A stretch of 64,000 nucleotides of DNA, from assembly GCF_030704825.1 (NCBI RefSeq), contig NZ_JAUYNX010000033.1, positions 1 to 64,000 of the forward strand, read 5' to 3'. Every line of letters starts with the position of its first letter. The stretch's first letter is position 1. This DNA is from Brevundimonas sp. (lineage in GTDB: Bacteria > Pseudomonadota > Alphaproteobacteria > Caulobacterales > Caulobacteraceae). The notes under the pieces were generated by a model. It saw nothing but the letters and a program-made list of their open reading frames with translations, was not told the DNA's origin and searched no databases. Both the position numbers and the translations under genes were made by a program. This document shows, one piece after another, positions 34,310 to 43,802 of the stretch.

Positions 34310-35314
34310 TCAATAACGTGAGTTCGGCAAGCCCCCCCCGCTTGTGGCGTCGGCATGCGTGCCCTTCAGAAACTCCAGCAGCAGCCGGTTCACCTCGTCC
34401 GCCCGCTCCTGCTGAATCCAGTGGCCGGCGCCCCGAACCACGACCTGCATCCTCAGATCGGGCGCCTGGTCCTTCAGCCCCGCCTCATGCTGACCCGAAT
34501 AGTGCCGGACCGGATCGCGCTCGCCGACCACGAAGGCGGCGGGGACCCGGATGCGGGCGTCCTGAAGGTGGGCGGTCAGCGACCAGTTGCGGTCGAGGTT
34601 GCGGTACCAGTCGAGCGGTCCCTTGAAGCCGCCGGCCGCAAAAGCCTCGACGTACTCCCCGAAATGTTCGGGGCTCATCCATGGCGGCAGGGTCGCGTCG
34701 TCCGGCACGGTCGAGATGAAGCTCTGGCCCTCGGGGATGAAGCCGGTCGACTGGCGGCCGTCCGGCGTGGCGCCGTCGTAGGCGTAGAACATCTTGCGCA
34801 GGGCCATAGCGGGATCGGCGTCGAAGACGTCGTGGGCGTCGCCGGCCTGGAAGCGGCTGATGTAGAGGTCGCCCAGCCCCAGCCGTTTCGAGATCGCCGC
34901 CATGGCCGCCGTCGGCGGCCCCTTGGGCCGGCGTGGCTGGAACGGCACCGACAGGCCGAAGACGGCGCGGAAGACGTCCGGCCGGGTCAGGGCGCAATGC
35001 CAGGCCACCGGCGCGCCCCAGTCATGCCCGACCACCACGCAGGACGTTTCGCCCAGGGCCCGGACCAGATCGACCATGTCGCCGACCAGATGCAGGATGG
35101 AATAGTCCGCGGCGTCGCCCGGCTTGTCGGTCCCGCCATAGCCGCGCATGTCCGGGGCGACGGCGTGGAAGCCTGAGTCGGCCAGGGCCTGCACCTGGGA
35201 CCGCCAGCTGATCCCGAGTTCGGGGAAGCCGTGGATCAGCAGGACCAGCGGGCCGGTTCCGGCCTCGAGGATGTGCTGGGCCAGGCCGTCTGTCTGAATG
35301 TGGCGCGACTGCAT
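34310..35314 (-). CDS. Alpha/beta hydrolase, epoxide hydrolase type
   Basis: A 334-residue alpha/beta hydrolase. It has the oxyanion motif LIHGFPELGISWR, the MRGYGGTDKP segment, the nucleophile elbow VVGHDWGAPVAWH with aspartate as nucleophile, and the catalytic histidine in VRGAGHWIQQERADEVN. An aspartate nucleophile in GHDWG with the HGFPE oxyanion loop is the pattern of soluble epoxide hydrolases and haloalkane dehalogenases; the former is more likely. Start is the ATG of MQSRHIQTDG; the longer frame upstream would run into the lipoprotein gene. Confidence 0.9.
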   Translation of the reverse strand: MQSRHIQTDGLAQHILEAGTGPLVLLIHGFPELGISWRSQVQALADSGFHAVAPDMRGYGGTDKPGDAADYSILHLVGDMVDLVRALGETSCVVVGHDWGAPVAWHCALTRPDVFRAVFGLSVPFQPRRPKGPPTAAMAAISKRLGLGDLYISRFQAGDAHDVFDADPAMALRKMFYAYDGATPDGRQSTGFIPEGQSFISTVPDDATLPPWMSPEHFGEYVEAFAAGGFKGPLDWYRNLDRNWSLTAHLQDARIRVPAAFVVGERDPVRHYSGQHEAGLKDQAPDLRMQVVVRGAGHWIQQERADEVNRLLLEFLKGTHADATSGGGLPNSRY

Positions 35315-35319
35315 GGCGA

Positions 35320-36138
35320 TCAATTGACCATCAGGATCAGCGTCTCGACGCCGGCGCGGGTCGGGCGGAACGGCTGGTCGGGAGCCGGCGCCGGACCGGT
35401 CATCCGCGCCTCGTCCCATGTATAGCCCCCCTCTCCGCTGTCGAAGAGCGCGATGACGCAGAGCTCGTCCGCGCCGTCTCCGGGGATGGGATTGCAGTTG
35501 GCGGCGCCCGTCAGTTCACGGTTCGCGACGACGGTCGAAAGCCGACCGCAGGTCTCGCCGCAGTCGATCCGCCCGGCGGCGATCGCTGCAGGAAGGTCGG
35601 CGAGTCCCTGGACGACGGGGACCAGATCGACGGCCTGGTCCTCCTGTACGAACCACGCTTGCGGGTGGGATCGAGACCAGTTCGCGCAGGCCGCGCGGCT
35701 GTCGGCGACCCGTCGGTCGAACGCGGGGTCCGATCCCTCCACGACCCGGACGTCGCCCAGAACGATCCGTCCCGGCGGCCTCTCGATGTCCTCGATGTCG
35801 CGTCCGTCCTGCGTCATCACCAGCCGCCGCAGGCGAACCGAGCACAGGCCTTCATACAGACGTCCATCGATGAGCGGTCGGGCGCGGCGTTCCGGAAAGG
35901 TGACCCATCCGGGGCCGTGGCGGCGGTCGCCGTTCAGCCGCATCCGGTCGACGGCCAGGTCGCGCGTGTCCGGGCCCAGCAGGAGGCGGGCCACCTCCGC
36001 CCCGCCCAGCGCCTGCATCGTCCGGGCTGACAGGGGCAGGCGCCGGCCCAGAGGCGGAACGCCGTCATCCTCCTGCTCGGTCGCGCAACCGGCCACGAGG
36101 CTCGCGGCGAGCGCCAGGATCAGAATGTGGAACCGCAT
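35320..36138 (-). CDS. Hypothetical lipoprotein
   Basis: A 272-residue protein with a lipoprotein signal peptide: hydrophobic residues 3-15 and lipobox LVAGC, cysteine at 18. The mature protein is rich in Arg and Asp and has five or more cysteines, some in close pairs (CGETC), suggesting disulfides in the periplasm. No family recognised. It ends six bases before the hydrolase start on the same strand. Confidence 0.65.
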   Translation of the reverse strand: MRFHILILALAASLVAGCATEQEDDGVPPLGRRLPLSARTMQALGGAEVARLLLGPDTRDLAVDRMRLNGDRRHGPGWVTFPERRARPLIDGRLYEGLCSVRLRRLVMTQDGRDIEDIERPPGRIVLGDVRVVEGSDPAFDRRVADSRAACANWSRSHPQAWFVQEDQAVDLVPVVQGLADLPAAIAAGRIDCGETCGRLSTVVANRELTGAANCNPIPGDGADELCVIALFDSGEGGYTWDEARMTGPAPAPDQPFRPTRAGVETLILMVN

Positions 36139-36193
36139 CCGCGCCCCTCCCGATCCGGGAGGGGACCACCGGGACGGATGGTTGGCAAGCGCC

Positions 36194-36835
36194 CTAAAGC
36201 GTCACGCCCGTGGTGCGCATGATCTCGGCGCGGAGCTCGGGCATGCCGTCGCCCTTTTCGGCCGAGGTGACGATCACGGCCGGATAGGCGGCGCCGCGCT
36301 TGGACACGCCCTTGAGCGTCTCGGCCTGGACCTTCTCCGCCTCGCCCTTCTTGAGCTTGTCGGCCTTGGTCAGGATGATCTGGTAGCTGACGGCGGCCAG
36401 GTCGAGCGCGTCCAGGGCCTCGTCGTCGACCTTCTTCAGGCCGTGGCGGGCGTCAATCAGCAGATAGACGCGCTTCAGGGTGACGCGCCCGCGCAGATAG
36501 TCGCGGCCCAGGTCCTGGAATTTCTTCACGGTCGATTTCGAGGCCTTGGCCCAGCCGTAGCCGGGCAGGTCGACCAGCCGCATCCTGCCGTCCAGGTCGA
36601 AGAAATTGACCTCGCGCGTCCGGCCCGGCTCGTTCGAGGCCCGGGCCAGCTTGTGCATGCCGACCAGGCCGTTGATCAGGCTGGACTTGCCCACGTTCGA
36701 CCGGCCCGCGAAGGCGACCTCGGGGAGATCCGGATCAGGCAGCTGCTCGATCTTCGCGCAGCCCATGACGAAGGTCGCCGGGCGCGCGAACAGGATGCGG
36801 GCCTGCTCCAGTTCTTCCTCGGTGAAATCGTCCAA
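36194..36835 (-). CDS. engB: Ribosome biogenesis GTPase EngB (YihA/YsxC)
   Basis: A 213-residue small GTPase needed for late assembly of the 50S subunit. G motifs are complete: G1 GRSNVGKSS near residue 44, G2 region TREVNFF, G3 DLPGYG near 87, G4 TKADK near 153 and a G5-like TSAEKG. It is the last gene of the rpmH-rnpA-yidC-engB series, one base after the yidC stop. Confidence 0.95.
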   Translation of the reverse strand: MDDFTEEELEQARILFARPATFVMGCAKIEQLPDPDLPEVAFAGRSNVGKSSLINGLVGMHKLARASNEPGRTREVNFFDLDGRMRLVDLPGYGWAKASKSTVKKFQDLGRDYLRGRVTLKRVYLLIDARHGLKKVDDEALDALDLAAVSYQIILTKADKLKKGEAEKVQAETLKGVSKRGAAYPAVIVTSAEKGDGMPELRAEIMRTTGVTL

Positions 36836-36836
36836 C

Positions 36837-38651
36837 TCAGGCCTTCACCTTCTTCAGCCGCGCGATGAAGGTGTCGATCGGGTTCTCGGCCTTGAAGCGG
36901 TGCATGATGATGTACTGCTGGAAGATGGTCAGCACGTTCGACCAGCCCCAGTAGATCAGCAGGCCGGCCGGGAACCCGGCCATGATGAAGGTGAAGATCA
37001 CCGGCATGAACTGGAAGATGCGGCGCTGCATCGGATCCGGGGCCGGCGGGCTCATCGCCATCTGCAGCCACATGGTGAGGCCGTAGATGATGGCCAGCAC
37101 GCTGAGGCCTAGCGTGAATCCGCCCGCGCCGCCGGCGAGGAAGCCGCCGATCAGGGGCGCCGAGGCCGGGTCCCACGGGATCAGGCCGAACAGGGTCCAG
37201 ATGTTGGTCGGGTCCGGCGCCGACAGGTCCTGCAGCCAGCCGAAGAAGGGCTGGTGCCGCATCTCGATGGTGACCGACAGCATCTTGTAGACGGCGTAGA
37301 AGACCGGGATCTGCAGCAGCAGCGGCAGGCAGCCCGCCAGAGGATTGATCTTTTCCTTCTGGTACAGCGCCATCAGCTCCTGCTGCTGTTTGGGCGCGTC
37401 GTCGGGGAATTTCTTCTTGATCTCCTCCATCTTGGGCTGGAGGGTCCGCATCTTCGACATGCTCTCGTAGCTCTTGTTGGCGAGCGGGAACATGATCAGG
37501 CGGACGGTCAGGGTCAGGGCCAGGATGGCGAGGCCGAAATTGCCCAGGATGCCGTAGAAGAATTCGATGACCAGGAAGATCGGCCGGGTCAGGAAGAACA
37601 GGAAGCCCCAGTCGATCGCATAGATGAAGCGCGGCAGGTCGAGCGACCGCTCATAGCCGGCCAGGATCTCGTTGCGCTTGGCCCCGGCGAACAGACGCTG
37701 GGTCTCGGTGATCTGGCGGCCCGGAGCGATGGTGCGGGCCTCGCCGATCATGGTGGCCGAGTGAACGTCCCCATGCGTGGCGTCGGTGACCCGGAAAACC
37801 GCCTCGATCTTCTCGTCCTGCGGCGGAATCAGCGCGGCCAGCCAGTATTTGTCGGTGATGCCCATCCAGCCGCCAGTCGACTCATGCTCCTGCACCGGCT
37901 TCTTGGCCCAGGCGCTGTATTTGAGCTGCTCGGTCGAATAGGAGCCGTCGGCGCCGAAGGTGCCGATGCCGCCCTCGTGCAGAATCTGGTTGCGGCCGAG
38001 GTCGTCGGGGACGCCCTGGCGTTCGACCTTGGCGCCCGGCGCGATGGTCACGGGCTGGGCTCCGAAATTGGCGACGGTGTCGGCGACGGTGAACAGATAC
38101 TGGTCGTCGATCGAGATGCGGCGGGTGAAGCGCAGGCCGGCGCCGTTGTCCCAGGTCAGGGTCACGGGAGTCGTCGGCGTCAGGGTGGAGCCTTCTGTCA
38201 GGCGCCAGGGCGTGTCGGCCCCGGGCACCCCGCCCGTCACATTGGGGCCGCTCCAGCCGAACTGGGCGTAGTAGGCGTGACGCATGCCCGCGGGACGGAA
38301 CAGTTCAACCGGCGGGGAGTCATCGTCGAGGGTTTCGCGATAGCGGGTCAGGAACAGGTCGTCGATCCGGGCTCCGGTCAGCGACAGCGACCCTCTGAGC
38401 GTCGGCGTCTCGATCGGCACCCGCAGGGTCCCGCCGGCGCCGAGCGCCGTGCGACGGTCCGTGGTGAAGACCGGAGGGCTGGACGAGGATGAGGTCGCCG
38501 GTCCTTCCTCGGTGCTTTCGGCGGCGGCCTGCTGGGCGGCCTTGCGGCGTTCCGCCTGCGGCTCCATCACGAAGAAGGTGTAGGCGAGCAACATGAGGCC
38601 GGCGATCACGACGAAGATGATCGTGTTTCGGCTGTTGTCTTGAGGAGGCAT
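36837..38651 (-). CDS. yidC: Membrane protein insertase YidC
   Basis: A 604-residue insertase. The N-terminal helix ([20 protein letters not shown]) is followed by a low-complexity Ser/Glu linker and the large periplasmic beta domain to about residue 340. The conserved 5-helix core at about 350-590 includes [43 protein letters not shown] with the functional arginine, the cytoplasmic coiled-coil loop, [10 protein letters not shown] and [16 protein letters not shown]. It works with Sec or alone to insert inner-membrane proteins. Six bases from rnpA. Confidence 0.97.
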   Translation of the reverse strand: MPPQDNSRNTIIFVVIAGLMLLAYTFFVMEPQAERRKAAQQAAAESTEEGPATSSSSSPPVFTTDRRTALGAGGTLRVPIETPTLRGSLSLTGARIDDLFLTRYRETLDDDSPPVELFRPAGMRHAYYAQFGWSGPNVTGGVPGADTPWRLTEGSTLTPTTPVTLTWDNGAGLRFTRRISIDDQYLFTVADTVANFGAQPVTIAPGAKVERQGVPDDLGRNQILHEGGIGTFGADGSYSTEQLKYSAWAKKPVQEHESTGGWMGITDKYWLAALIPPQDEKIEAVFRVTDATHGDVHSATMIGEARTIAPGRQITETQRLFAGAKRNEILAGYERSLDLPRFIYAIDWGFLFFLTRPIFLVIEFFYGILGNFGLAILALTLTVRLIMFPLANKSYESMSKMRTLQPKMEEIKKKFPDDAPKQQQELMALYQKEKINPLAGCLPLLLQIPVFYAVYKMLSVTIEMRHQPFFGWLQDLSAPDPTNIWTLFGLIPWDPASAPLIGGFLAGGAGGFTLGLSVLAIIYGLTMWLQMAMSPPAPDPMQRRIFQFMPVIFTFIMAGFPAGLLIYWGWSNVLTIFQQYIIMHRFKAENPIDTFIARLKKVKA

Positions 38652-38656
38652 GGAGA

Positions 38657-39058
38657 TCAGGAATCCTGGCCGGCGGTTGCGGGCGTCGTGGGCGCAGACT
38701 TGGGCGCCGGCCGCGGGGTCGCGAGCCTTGTAAGCGCCGATTTCACATCGTCAAGCAAACGGTCCCACGGGCGGTCCGCCGTGCCCATGCGGGCGATGAA
38801 GACATAGTCGCTGCCCGGGACCGCCAGAACGGGGGCCAGGGCCCTGGCCGCCTCCCTGAGACGGCGCTTGGCGCGGTTGCGGATGACGGCGTTGCCGACC
38901 TTGCGCGTGGCGGTGAAACCCAGCCGGACCGCGGCGACGCCGTCCCGCCGGTCCAGCCGCTGCACGACCACGGCGCCGCGGGCCTCAGAAACGCCCTTCG
39001 CGGCCGCCAGGAACTGGGGCCGCGAAGTCAGACGTTCGATTTTGAAAGGGTCGCTCAT
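38657..39058 (-). CDS. rnpA: Ribonuclease P protein component
   Basis: A 133-residue basic protein that binds RNase P RNA and helps cut 5' leaders from pre-tRNA. It has the RNR motif [15 protein letters not shown] at about residues 55-69, preceded by [12 protein letters not shown], and the conserved SDYVFIAR strand. The C-terminal Pro/Ala tail is variable. Located between rpmH and yidC as in most bacteria. Confidence 0.95.
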   Translation of the reverse strand: MSDPFKIERLTSRPQFLAAAKGVSEARGAVVVQRLDRRDGVAAVRLGFTATRKVGNAVIRNRAKRRLREAARALAPVLAVPGSDYVFIARMGTADRPWDRLLDDVKSALTRLATPRPAPKSAPTTPATAGQDS

Positions 39059-39083
39059 GCGCCCGGACCCGGGCGCCGGACGA

Positions 39084-39218
39084 TCAGGCCGTCAGGCGCT
39101 TGCGGCCCTTGGCGCGACGCCGCGCGACGATCTTCTGTCCGTTCTTGGTGGCCATCCGCGAACGGAAGCCGTGACGGCGCTTGCGCACGAGTCGCGACGG
39201 CTGATAGGTCCGCTTCAC
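39084..39218 (-). CDS. rpmH: 50S ribosomal protein L34
   Basis: A 44-residue gene starting with [21 protein letters not shown] at the N-terminus and [11 protein letters not shown] at the end, the complete L34 sequence. The frame and the GTG start are fixed by the invariant KRTYQPS start. It lies 25 bases before rnpA on the same strand. The upstream 118 bases hold the promoter of the operon; no clear -35/-10 boxes can be named. Confidence 0.95.
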   Translation of the reverse strand: MKRTYQPSRLVRKRRHGFRSRMATKNGQKIVARRRAKGRKRLTA

Positions 39219-39336
39219 GGTCGGCTCCTGGGACTGAATACAAAAAGGCGGCGGAAGGCGTCCGTCGCGGGAAGGGCGGGCGTATAAGCGGCGGGGCCCG
39301 CGGTGTCAACGCCGACGGCCCCTCCGCGGAGAGACA

Positions 39337-40059
39337 ATGGACCGGTTCAAACGCTTCCTGCCCCTGATTCTGCTGGCCGGCGTCGTCGCCCTGATCTTCG
39401 CCATGGGCTGGAACCGCTATCTGTCGCTGGACACCATCCGCGTGCATGGCCAGGACTTCCGGGCCTTCACCGCCGACCACTATATCGTCAGCCTGCTGAT
39501 CCTGATGGCCCTGTTCGCCGTGCTGACGGCCAGCGTCGTGCCGGGCGTCTTCTTCGTCACCATCACAGCCGGCTATCTGTTCGGTCCCTGGGTCGGCGGC
39601 GTCTCGACCTCGATCGCCGCCACGACGGGCGCCCTGATCGTCTACGCCGTCGCCCGATCGGCCCTCGGCGAGGCCCTGCGCCGCAAGGCCGAACGCGACG
39701 CCGGCCTGATGCAGCGCGTCTGCGCGGCCATAGACCGCGACACCTTCTGGTATGTGCTGGCCTCGCGCCTGGCCGTGGTGGTGCCCTTCCACATGATCAA
39801 CATCGCCGCCGGCGTCATGGCCGTGCGGCTGACTCCCTACACCGTCGCCACCGTCATCGGCCTGCTGCCCGCCCACATCATCTACTGCTGGATCGGCGCG
39901 CGCCTGAACACCCTGCTGGCGACCGACCCCGACCCGGATTTCCAGGCCCTGTTCGGCCAGTTCTGGGCCCCGATGGCGGGCGTCTTCGTCCTCGCGGTGA
40001 TCCTGCCGCTCGGCCTGAAGACCCTTCAGACCGCCCTGGCGCGCCGGAGAGCGATATGA
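39337..40059 (+). CDS. TVP38/TMEM64 (VTT domain) membrane protein
   Basis: A 240-residue inner-membrane protein of the DedA/VTT superfamily. It has an N-terminal helix, then ASVVPGVFFVTITAGYLFGPWVGGVSTSIAATTGALIVYAVARS with the family's glycine-rich re-entrant loop, and a second conserved region RLAVVVPFHMINIAAGV with the buried Arg/Pro. Members are thought to move or flip lipids. The next gene, a histidine kinase, follows 40 bases later and may share its transcript. Confidence 0.88.
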   Translation: MDRFKRFLPLILLAGVVALIFAMGWNRYLSLDTIRVHGQDFRAFTADHYIVSLLILMALFAVLTASVVPGVFFVTITAGYLFGPWVGGVSTSIAATTGALIVYAVARSALGEALRRKAERDAGLMQRVCAAIDRDTFWYVLASRLAVVVPFHMINIAAGVMAVRLTPYTVATVIGLLPAHIIYCWIGARLNTLLATDPDPDFQALFGQFWAPMAGVFVLAVILPLGLKTLQTALARRRAI

Positions 40060-40099
40060 ACGGCGCAGCTTTTGGCCCGAGCTTTGCGTTAAGCCGCGC

Positions 40100-41563
40100 A
40101 TGAAGCGCCTTCGTCCCTTGCTGAGCAGCGTCCGGAAGGGACTGCGCGTGCCGGCCGACTGGCGCGAACGGCTGCGCTTCCACGCGCCCGACGCCCTGGC
40201 CTGGCGGCTGTTGCTGCTGACCTTCGTCTTCACGGTGGTGGTCGAGATCCTGATCATCGCCCCCAGCGCCGCCAGCTTCCACGAACGCTGGCTTCTGGAC
40301 CGTCTGCAGTCGGCCGAACTGGCCTCGGTCGGGGTGGAGGCCCTGCCCTATTCCGCGGTCGAGGACGACGTGGCCGAACAGCTGCTGGCCATCGGAGGGG
40401 TGCAGGCCGTGGTGGTCGGCGACCAGGGCGTCCGCCGTCTGCTGCTCCAGGCCCCCAACCTGCCGCGCACGCCCGATCTGATCGACCTGCGGGCGCGCCG
40501 TCCCGTGGCCCGCATCCTCGACCCCTGGCGGACCCTGTCCGGGCACCCCGACCGCTCCATCCGCGTCCAGGCCCGCCCTCGCTACCGGTCGGGCGACTTC
40601 ATCGAGATTCTCGCCCCGGCCCAACCGCTGAAAACCGAGCTGCGCGCCTTCCTGCTGAACAGCCTGCTGACGTCCTTGCTGGTCTCGCTGGTCGCCGGCG
40701 GCCTGCTGTATGGCGGCCTGGCCTTCCTGGTGCTGCAGCCCCTGCGTCGCGTGACCCGTTCGATCGAGCATTTCGCCGTCGATCCCGAGAGCGAGGGCGA
40801 TCCTCCCAGCGACCGTCACGACGAGATCGGCCGGGTCGAGCGCGAACTGGCCCGGATGCAGGAGGAGGTCCGCGTCTCCCTGCGCTCCCGCGCCCGTCTG
40901 GTGGCCCTGGGCGAGGCCGTGGCCAAGATCAATCACGACCTGCGCAACATGCTGACCTCGGCCCAGATGGCCTCCGAGCGGCTGGCCGATTCCCCCGATC
41001 CGGAGGTGGCCAGGGTCCTGCCCCGGCTGGAACGGGCCCTGGGCCGCGCCGCGGCCCTGTCGCGCAATGTGCTGGAGTACGGCAAGAGCGAGGAGCCCCC
41101 GCCCCAGCGGCTCCGCATTCCGCTGGCCGCCGCCGTCGCCGCCGCCGCGGAGGACGCGGGCCTCGCGAGCGACGGCGTGCGCCTGGTCCGGTCCATCCCG
41201 CCCCGCTTCTGCGTCCATGCCGATCCCGATCAGTTGCACCGCATCCTGGTCAATCTGATGCGCAACGCCCGTCAGGCCATCGAGGGCGATCCCACCCGGC
41301 CGCCCGGCGGCAAGGGGGTCGTCCGCGTCTCCGCCGCGGCGGAGGACGGCGACGGCGTCATCATGATCGCCGACGACGGCCCCGGCATTCCGCCCCGCCT
41401 GTCCGGCAATCTGTTCGAACCCTTCGTCAGCGGCCGCGCGTCCGACGGCGCCGGCCTGGGTCTGGCCATCTCGCGCGAACTGGCGGCCAACCACGGGGGA
41501 AGCCTGACCCTGGTCGAGACCGGGCCGAGGGGCACGACCTTCGCCCTGCGCCTGCCTCTCTGA
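40100..41563 (+). CDS. Sensor histidine kinase (HAMP, HisKA, HATPase)
   Basis: A 487-residue membrane kinase: helix at about 35-55, a periplasmic sensor of ~130 residues, second helix at about 190-215, HAMP-like linker (LVLQPLRRVTRSIEHF), dimerisation/phosphoacceptor helix with KINHDLRNML (histidine near residue 280), and an ATPase domain with N box LVNLMRNARQAIEG, G1 ADDGPGIP and G2 DGAGLGLAIS. No response regulator gene lies next to it, so it is an orphan by position. The sensed signal is unknown. Confidence 0.9.
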   Translation: MKRLRPLLSSVRKGLRVPADWRERLRFHAPDALAWRLLLLTFVFTVVVEILIIAPSAASFHERWLLDRLQSAELASVGVEALPYSAVEDDVAEQLLAIGGVQAVVVGDQGVRRLLLQAPNLPRTPDLIDLRARRPVARILDPWRTLSGHPDRSIRVQARPRYRSGDFIEILAPAQPLKTELRAFLLNSLLTSLLVSLVAGGLLYGGLAFLVLQPLRRVTRSIEHFAVDPESEGDPPSDRHDEIGRVERELARMQEEVRVSLRSRARLVALGEAVAKINHDLRNMLTSAQMASERLADSPDPEVARVLPRLERALGRAAALSRNVLEYGKSEEPPPQRLRIPLAAAVAAAAEDAGLASDGVRLVRSIPPRFCVHADPDQLHRILVNLMRNARQAIEGDPTRPPGGKGVVRVSAAAEDGDGVIMIADDGPGIPPRLSGNLFEPFVSGRASDGAGLGLAISRELAANHGGSLTLVETGPRGTTFALRLPL

Positions 41564-41655
41564 TCGGGCGCCAAATCGCGCGACCGGCGTTATGTCTGGC
41601 GGAACGCGACGAACCCGCCCAGCGTCGCACACGCCCCTTGGTCCGGAGACCCGCA

Positions 41656-42129
41656 ATGACCCGTTTGATTTTCGCCGCCGCAACAGCCCTCCTGCTGGCC
41701 GCGGCGCCCGTGCTGGCCCAGACGACCCCGCCCCAGGCGCCCAAGGTCCAGACGCCGGCGGCGGATCCGGCGCCCGGTTCCCAGGAATGGCTGCGCCTGC
41801 GCGGGGAGAGCTACAGCGCCGCCCCGGACTCCGAGCAGGATCCCGCCGAGGTCGCCGCCACCATCAGGCTCAACGCCGAGATCGTCGCCCGCAACGATGC
41901 GGCCGAGCGCGCGGAGATCGAGGGAACCGCGGCCTGGGAGGCCGAGAACGCCCGCTGGCGCGCCGAGACCGCCCGTCTCGAGACCCAGCGCGCGCAGTGG
42001 GAGGCCGACGCCGCCGCCGCCGAGGCCGCGCGGCTTCGCTACGAACGCGAGCGGGCCGCCTGGGAGGCCGAGGTCGCAGCCTGCCAGCGCTCGGGCCGGC
42101 CCTGCCTGACCGCCGCGCCCAAATACTGA
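41656..42129 (+). CDS. Hypothetical periplasmic protein with coiled coil
   Basis: A 157-residue protein with a signal peptide (LIFAAATALLLAAAPVLAQ, cleavage near 22). The mature protein starts Pro-rich, then has a long alanine/glutamate helix with regular tryptophans (AAWEAENARWRAETARLETQRAQWEADAAA), a predicted coiled coil, and ends with two cysteines in ACQRSGRPC. No family recognised. Confidence 0.65.
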   Translation: MTRLIFAAATALLLAAAPVLAQTTPPQAPKVQTPAADPAPGSQEWLRLRGESYSAAPDSEQDPAEVAATIRLNAEIVARNDAAERAEIEGTAAWEAENARWRAETARLETQRAQWEADAAAAEAARLRYERERAAWEAEVAACQRSGRPCLTAAPKY

Positions 42130-42237
42130 AAGCATCGCGGACCGGCTCGCCGTCGCCTGCCGGACGCCCGCCGAAGCGTTGCGTCCCCGCGTCGGCCATG
42201 AGACCGTCGGGCAGGACGGGCGCGCGCCGGGGAAACC

Positions 42238-43047
42238 ATGACCGAGATCGCCGCGCTTCCGACCGAGCCTCCCGACCCCCGCGCGGATCGGCCCCTGTCC
42301 GACGGCCGTACCGACACCTGGCGGCATCCGACGTGGGTGCGGGTGGCCCACTGGCTCAACGTCGTGGCCGTGGTGGCGTTGATCATGAGCGGATTGAACA
42401 TCCTTCTGGCCCATCCGCACCTGTACTGGGGCGTCCGCTCGACCTTCGCGTCGCCATGGATCGACATTCCGCCCTTGCCGGACTGGCTGCTGATTCCGCA
42501 GGGCCGCAACCTGGCCGAGGCGCGCAACTGGCATTTCCTGTTCGCCTGGGTCTTCGTCCTGAACGGCCTCGCCTACCTGCTGCTGGGCCTGTTCACCCGC
42601 CGCTTCGGCCGCCGGCTGTGGCCGACCCGGACCGACCTGAAGGGCTTCGGCGCCTCGGTGGCCGAGCACGCCCGTTTCCGCTTTCCGACCGACGATCACG
42701 CCCGCGCCTACAACGTCATCCAGAAGCTGACCTATCTGGCCATGATCCTGATCGTCCTGCCGATGATGCTGGTCACCGGCCTGTCGATGTCGCCGGGCTT
42801 CAACGCCGTCGGCGGCGTGCTGCTCGAACTCATGGGCGGGCGGCAGTCGGCGCGGACGCTTCATTTCATCTCGGCGGGGCTGATCGTCGGCTTCATCGTC
42901 ATCCATGTCGGCCTGGTGATCTGGACGGGCCCGTTCAACAACATGCGCTCGATGATCACCGGCTGGTTCGTGATCGAGCCGCCGGGCTCCAGCGCCGGGC
43001 CGAAATTCCGGCGCAGGCCTCCGACCGATCCGGGAGACGCGCCATGA
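42238..43047 (+). CDS. Cytochrome b561/Ni-Fe hydrogenase-type cytochrome b
   Basis: A 269-residue membrane cytochrome. Four core helices are visible; heme-ligand histidines are likely the ones in RVAHWLNVV, NWHFLFAW, ARTLHFISAG and FIVIHVGLVIW. It should pass electrons from the quinone pool to the next gene product, a periplasmic molybdenum oxidoreductase, whose start overlaps its stop region (ATGA-type, four bases). The pair recalls MsrQ/MsrP in logic but the cytochrome is of the b561/HupC type, not MsrQ. Confidence 0.88.
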   Translation: MTEIAALPTEPPDPRADRPLSDGRTDTWRHPTWVRVAHWLNVVAVVALIMSGLNILLAHPHLYWGVRSTFASPWIDIPPLPDWLLIPQGRNLAEARNWHFLFAWVFVLNGLAYLLLGLFTRRFGRRLWPTRTDLKGFGASVAEHARFRFPTDDHARAYNVIQKLTYLAMILIVLPMMLVTGLSMSPGFNAVGGVLLELMGGRQSARTLHFISAGLIVGFIVIHVGLVIWTGPFNNMRSMITGWFVIEPPGSSAGPKFRRRPPTDPGDAP

Positions 43048-43802
43048 ATCGCCGCCGCTGGCTGACCGGCGCCCTGGCCACCGCCGGCGCCGCCCTGCTG
43101 TCCGCCTGCGGTCAGGCCGGGACCCGGCTGGCCGAACAGGCCCGGCGCATGGGCGAGGGCCTGACCCGCCGGACCCAGCGGCTGCTGATTCCCCGCGACG
43201 CCCTCGCCCCGACCTACAGCCGCGCCGAGATATCGCCGGACTTCCGGCCCAACGGCTCGGTCGATCCGGCGGCGTCGGACTATCGCGCGCTCAAGGCCAA
43301 CGGGTTCGCCGATTATCGCCTGATCATGGATGGGCTGGTGGAACGGCCGTTGTCGCTGAGCCTCGCCGACCTTCGCGCCCGTCCTGCCCGGACCCAGATC
43401 ACCAAGCACGACTGCGTCGAGGGCTGGACCTCGATCGGCGAATGGACCGGGGTGCGGCTGGAGACCCTGCTCGACGAGGCCGGACTGAAGCCCGAGGCCC
43501 GATACATCGTCTTCCATTGCTTCGACGCCCTGGATCAGCGCGAGGACGGCGAACGCTATTATGAGAGCATAGACCTGGTCGACGCGCGACACCCGCAGAC
43601 CATTCTCGCCTGGGCGATGAACGGCGACGTCCTGCCGGTCCCGCACGGGGCGCCGCTGCGGCTGCGGGTCGAGCGGCAGCTGGGTTACAAGCACGCCAAA
43701 TACATCAGGCGCATCGAGGCGGTCGAAAGCTTCGCCCATATCGGCGGCGGCAAGGGCGGCTATTGGGAAGATCGGGGGTACGAGTGGTTCGCGGGAATCT
43801 GA
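43044..43802 (+). CDS. Molybdopterin-dependent oxidoreductase, sulfite oxidase fold
   Basis: A 252-residue exported protein. The signal NRRRWLTGALATAGAALLSAC has a twin-arginine motif and could also be read as a lipobox. The Mo-ligand cysteine is in KHDCVEGWTSIGEWTG, with the SUOX-fold segments DYRLIMDGLVERPLSLSLADL, ETLLDEAGL and GAPLRLRVERQLGYKHAKYI. It lacks the dimerisation domain of true sulfite oxidases, so it belongs with the small YedY/MsrP-like and related enzymes. Electrons probably come from the adjacent cytochrome b. Substrate unknown. Confidence 0.88.
   Translation: MNRRRWLTGALATAGAALLSACGQAGTRLAEQARRMGEGLTRRTQRLLIPRDALAPTYSRAEISPDFRPNGSVDPAASDYRALKANGFADYRLIMDGLVERPLSLSLADLRARPARTQITKHDCVEGWTSIGEWTGVRLETLLDEAGLKPEARYIVFHCFDALDQREDGERYYESIDLVDARHPQTILAWAMNGDVLPVPHGAPLRLRVERQLGYKHAKYIRRIEAVESFAHIGGGKGGYWEDRGYEWFAGI

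Noticed and set aside
34093-34626. Plus-strand frame over the cysteine-rich gene and the hydrolase 3' end
   Set aside because: Proline/serine-rich shadow; the minus strand has a signal peptide, binding site and coupled partner.
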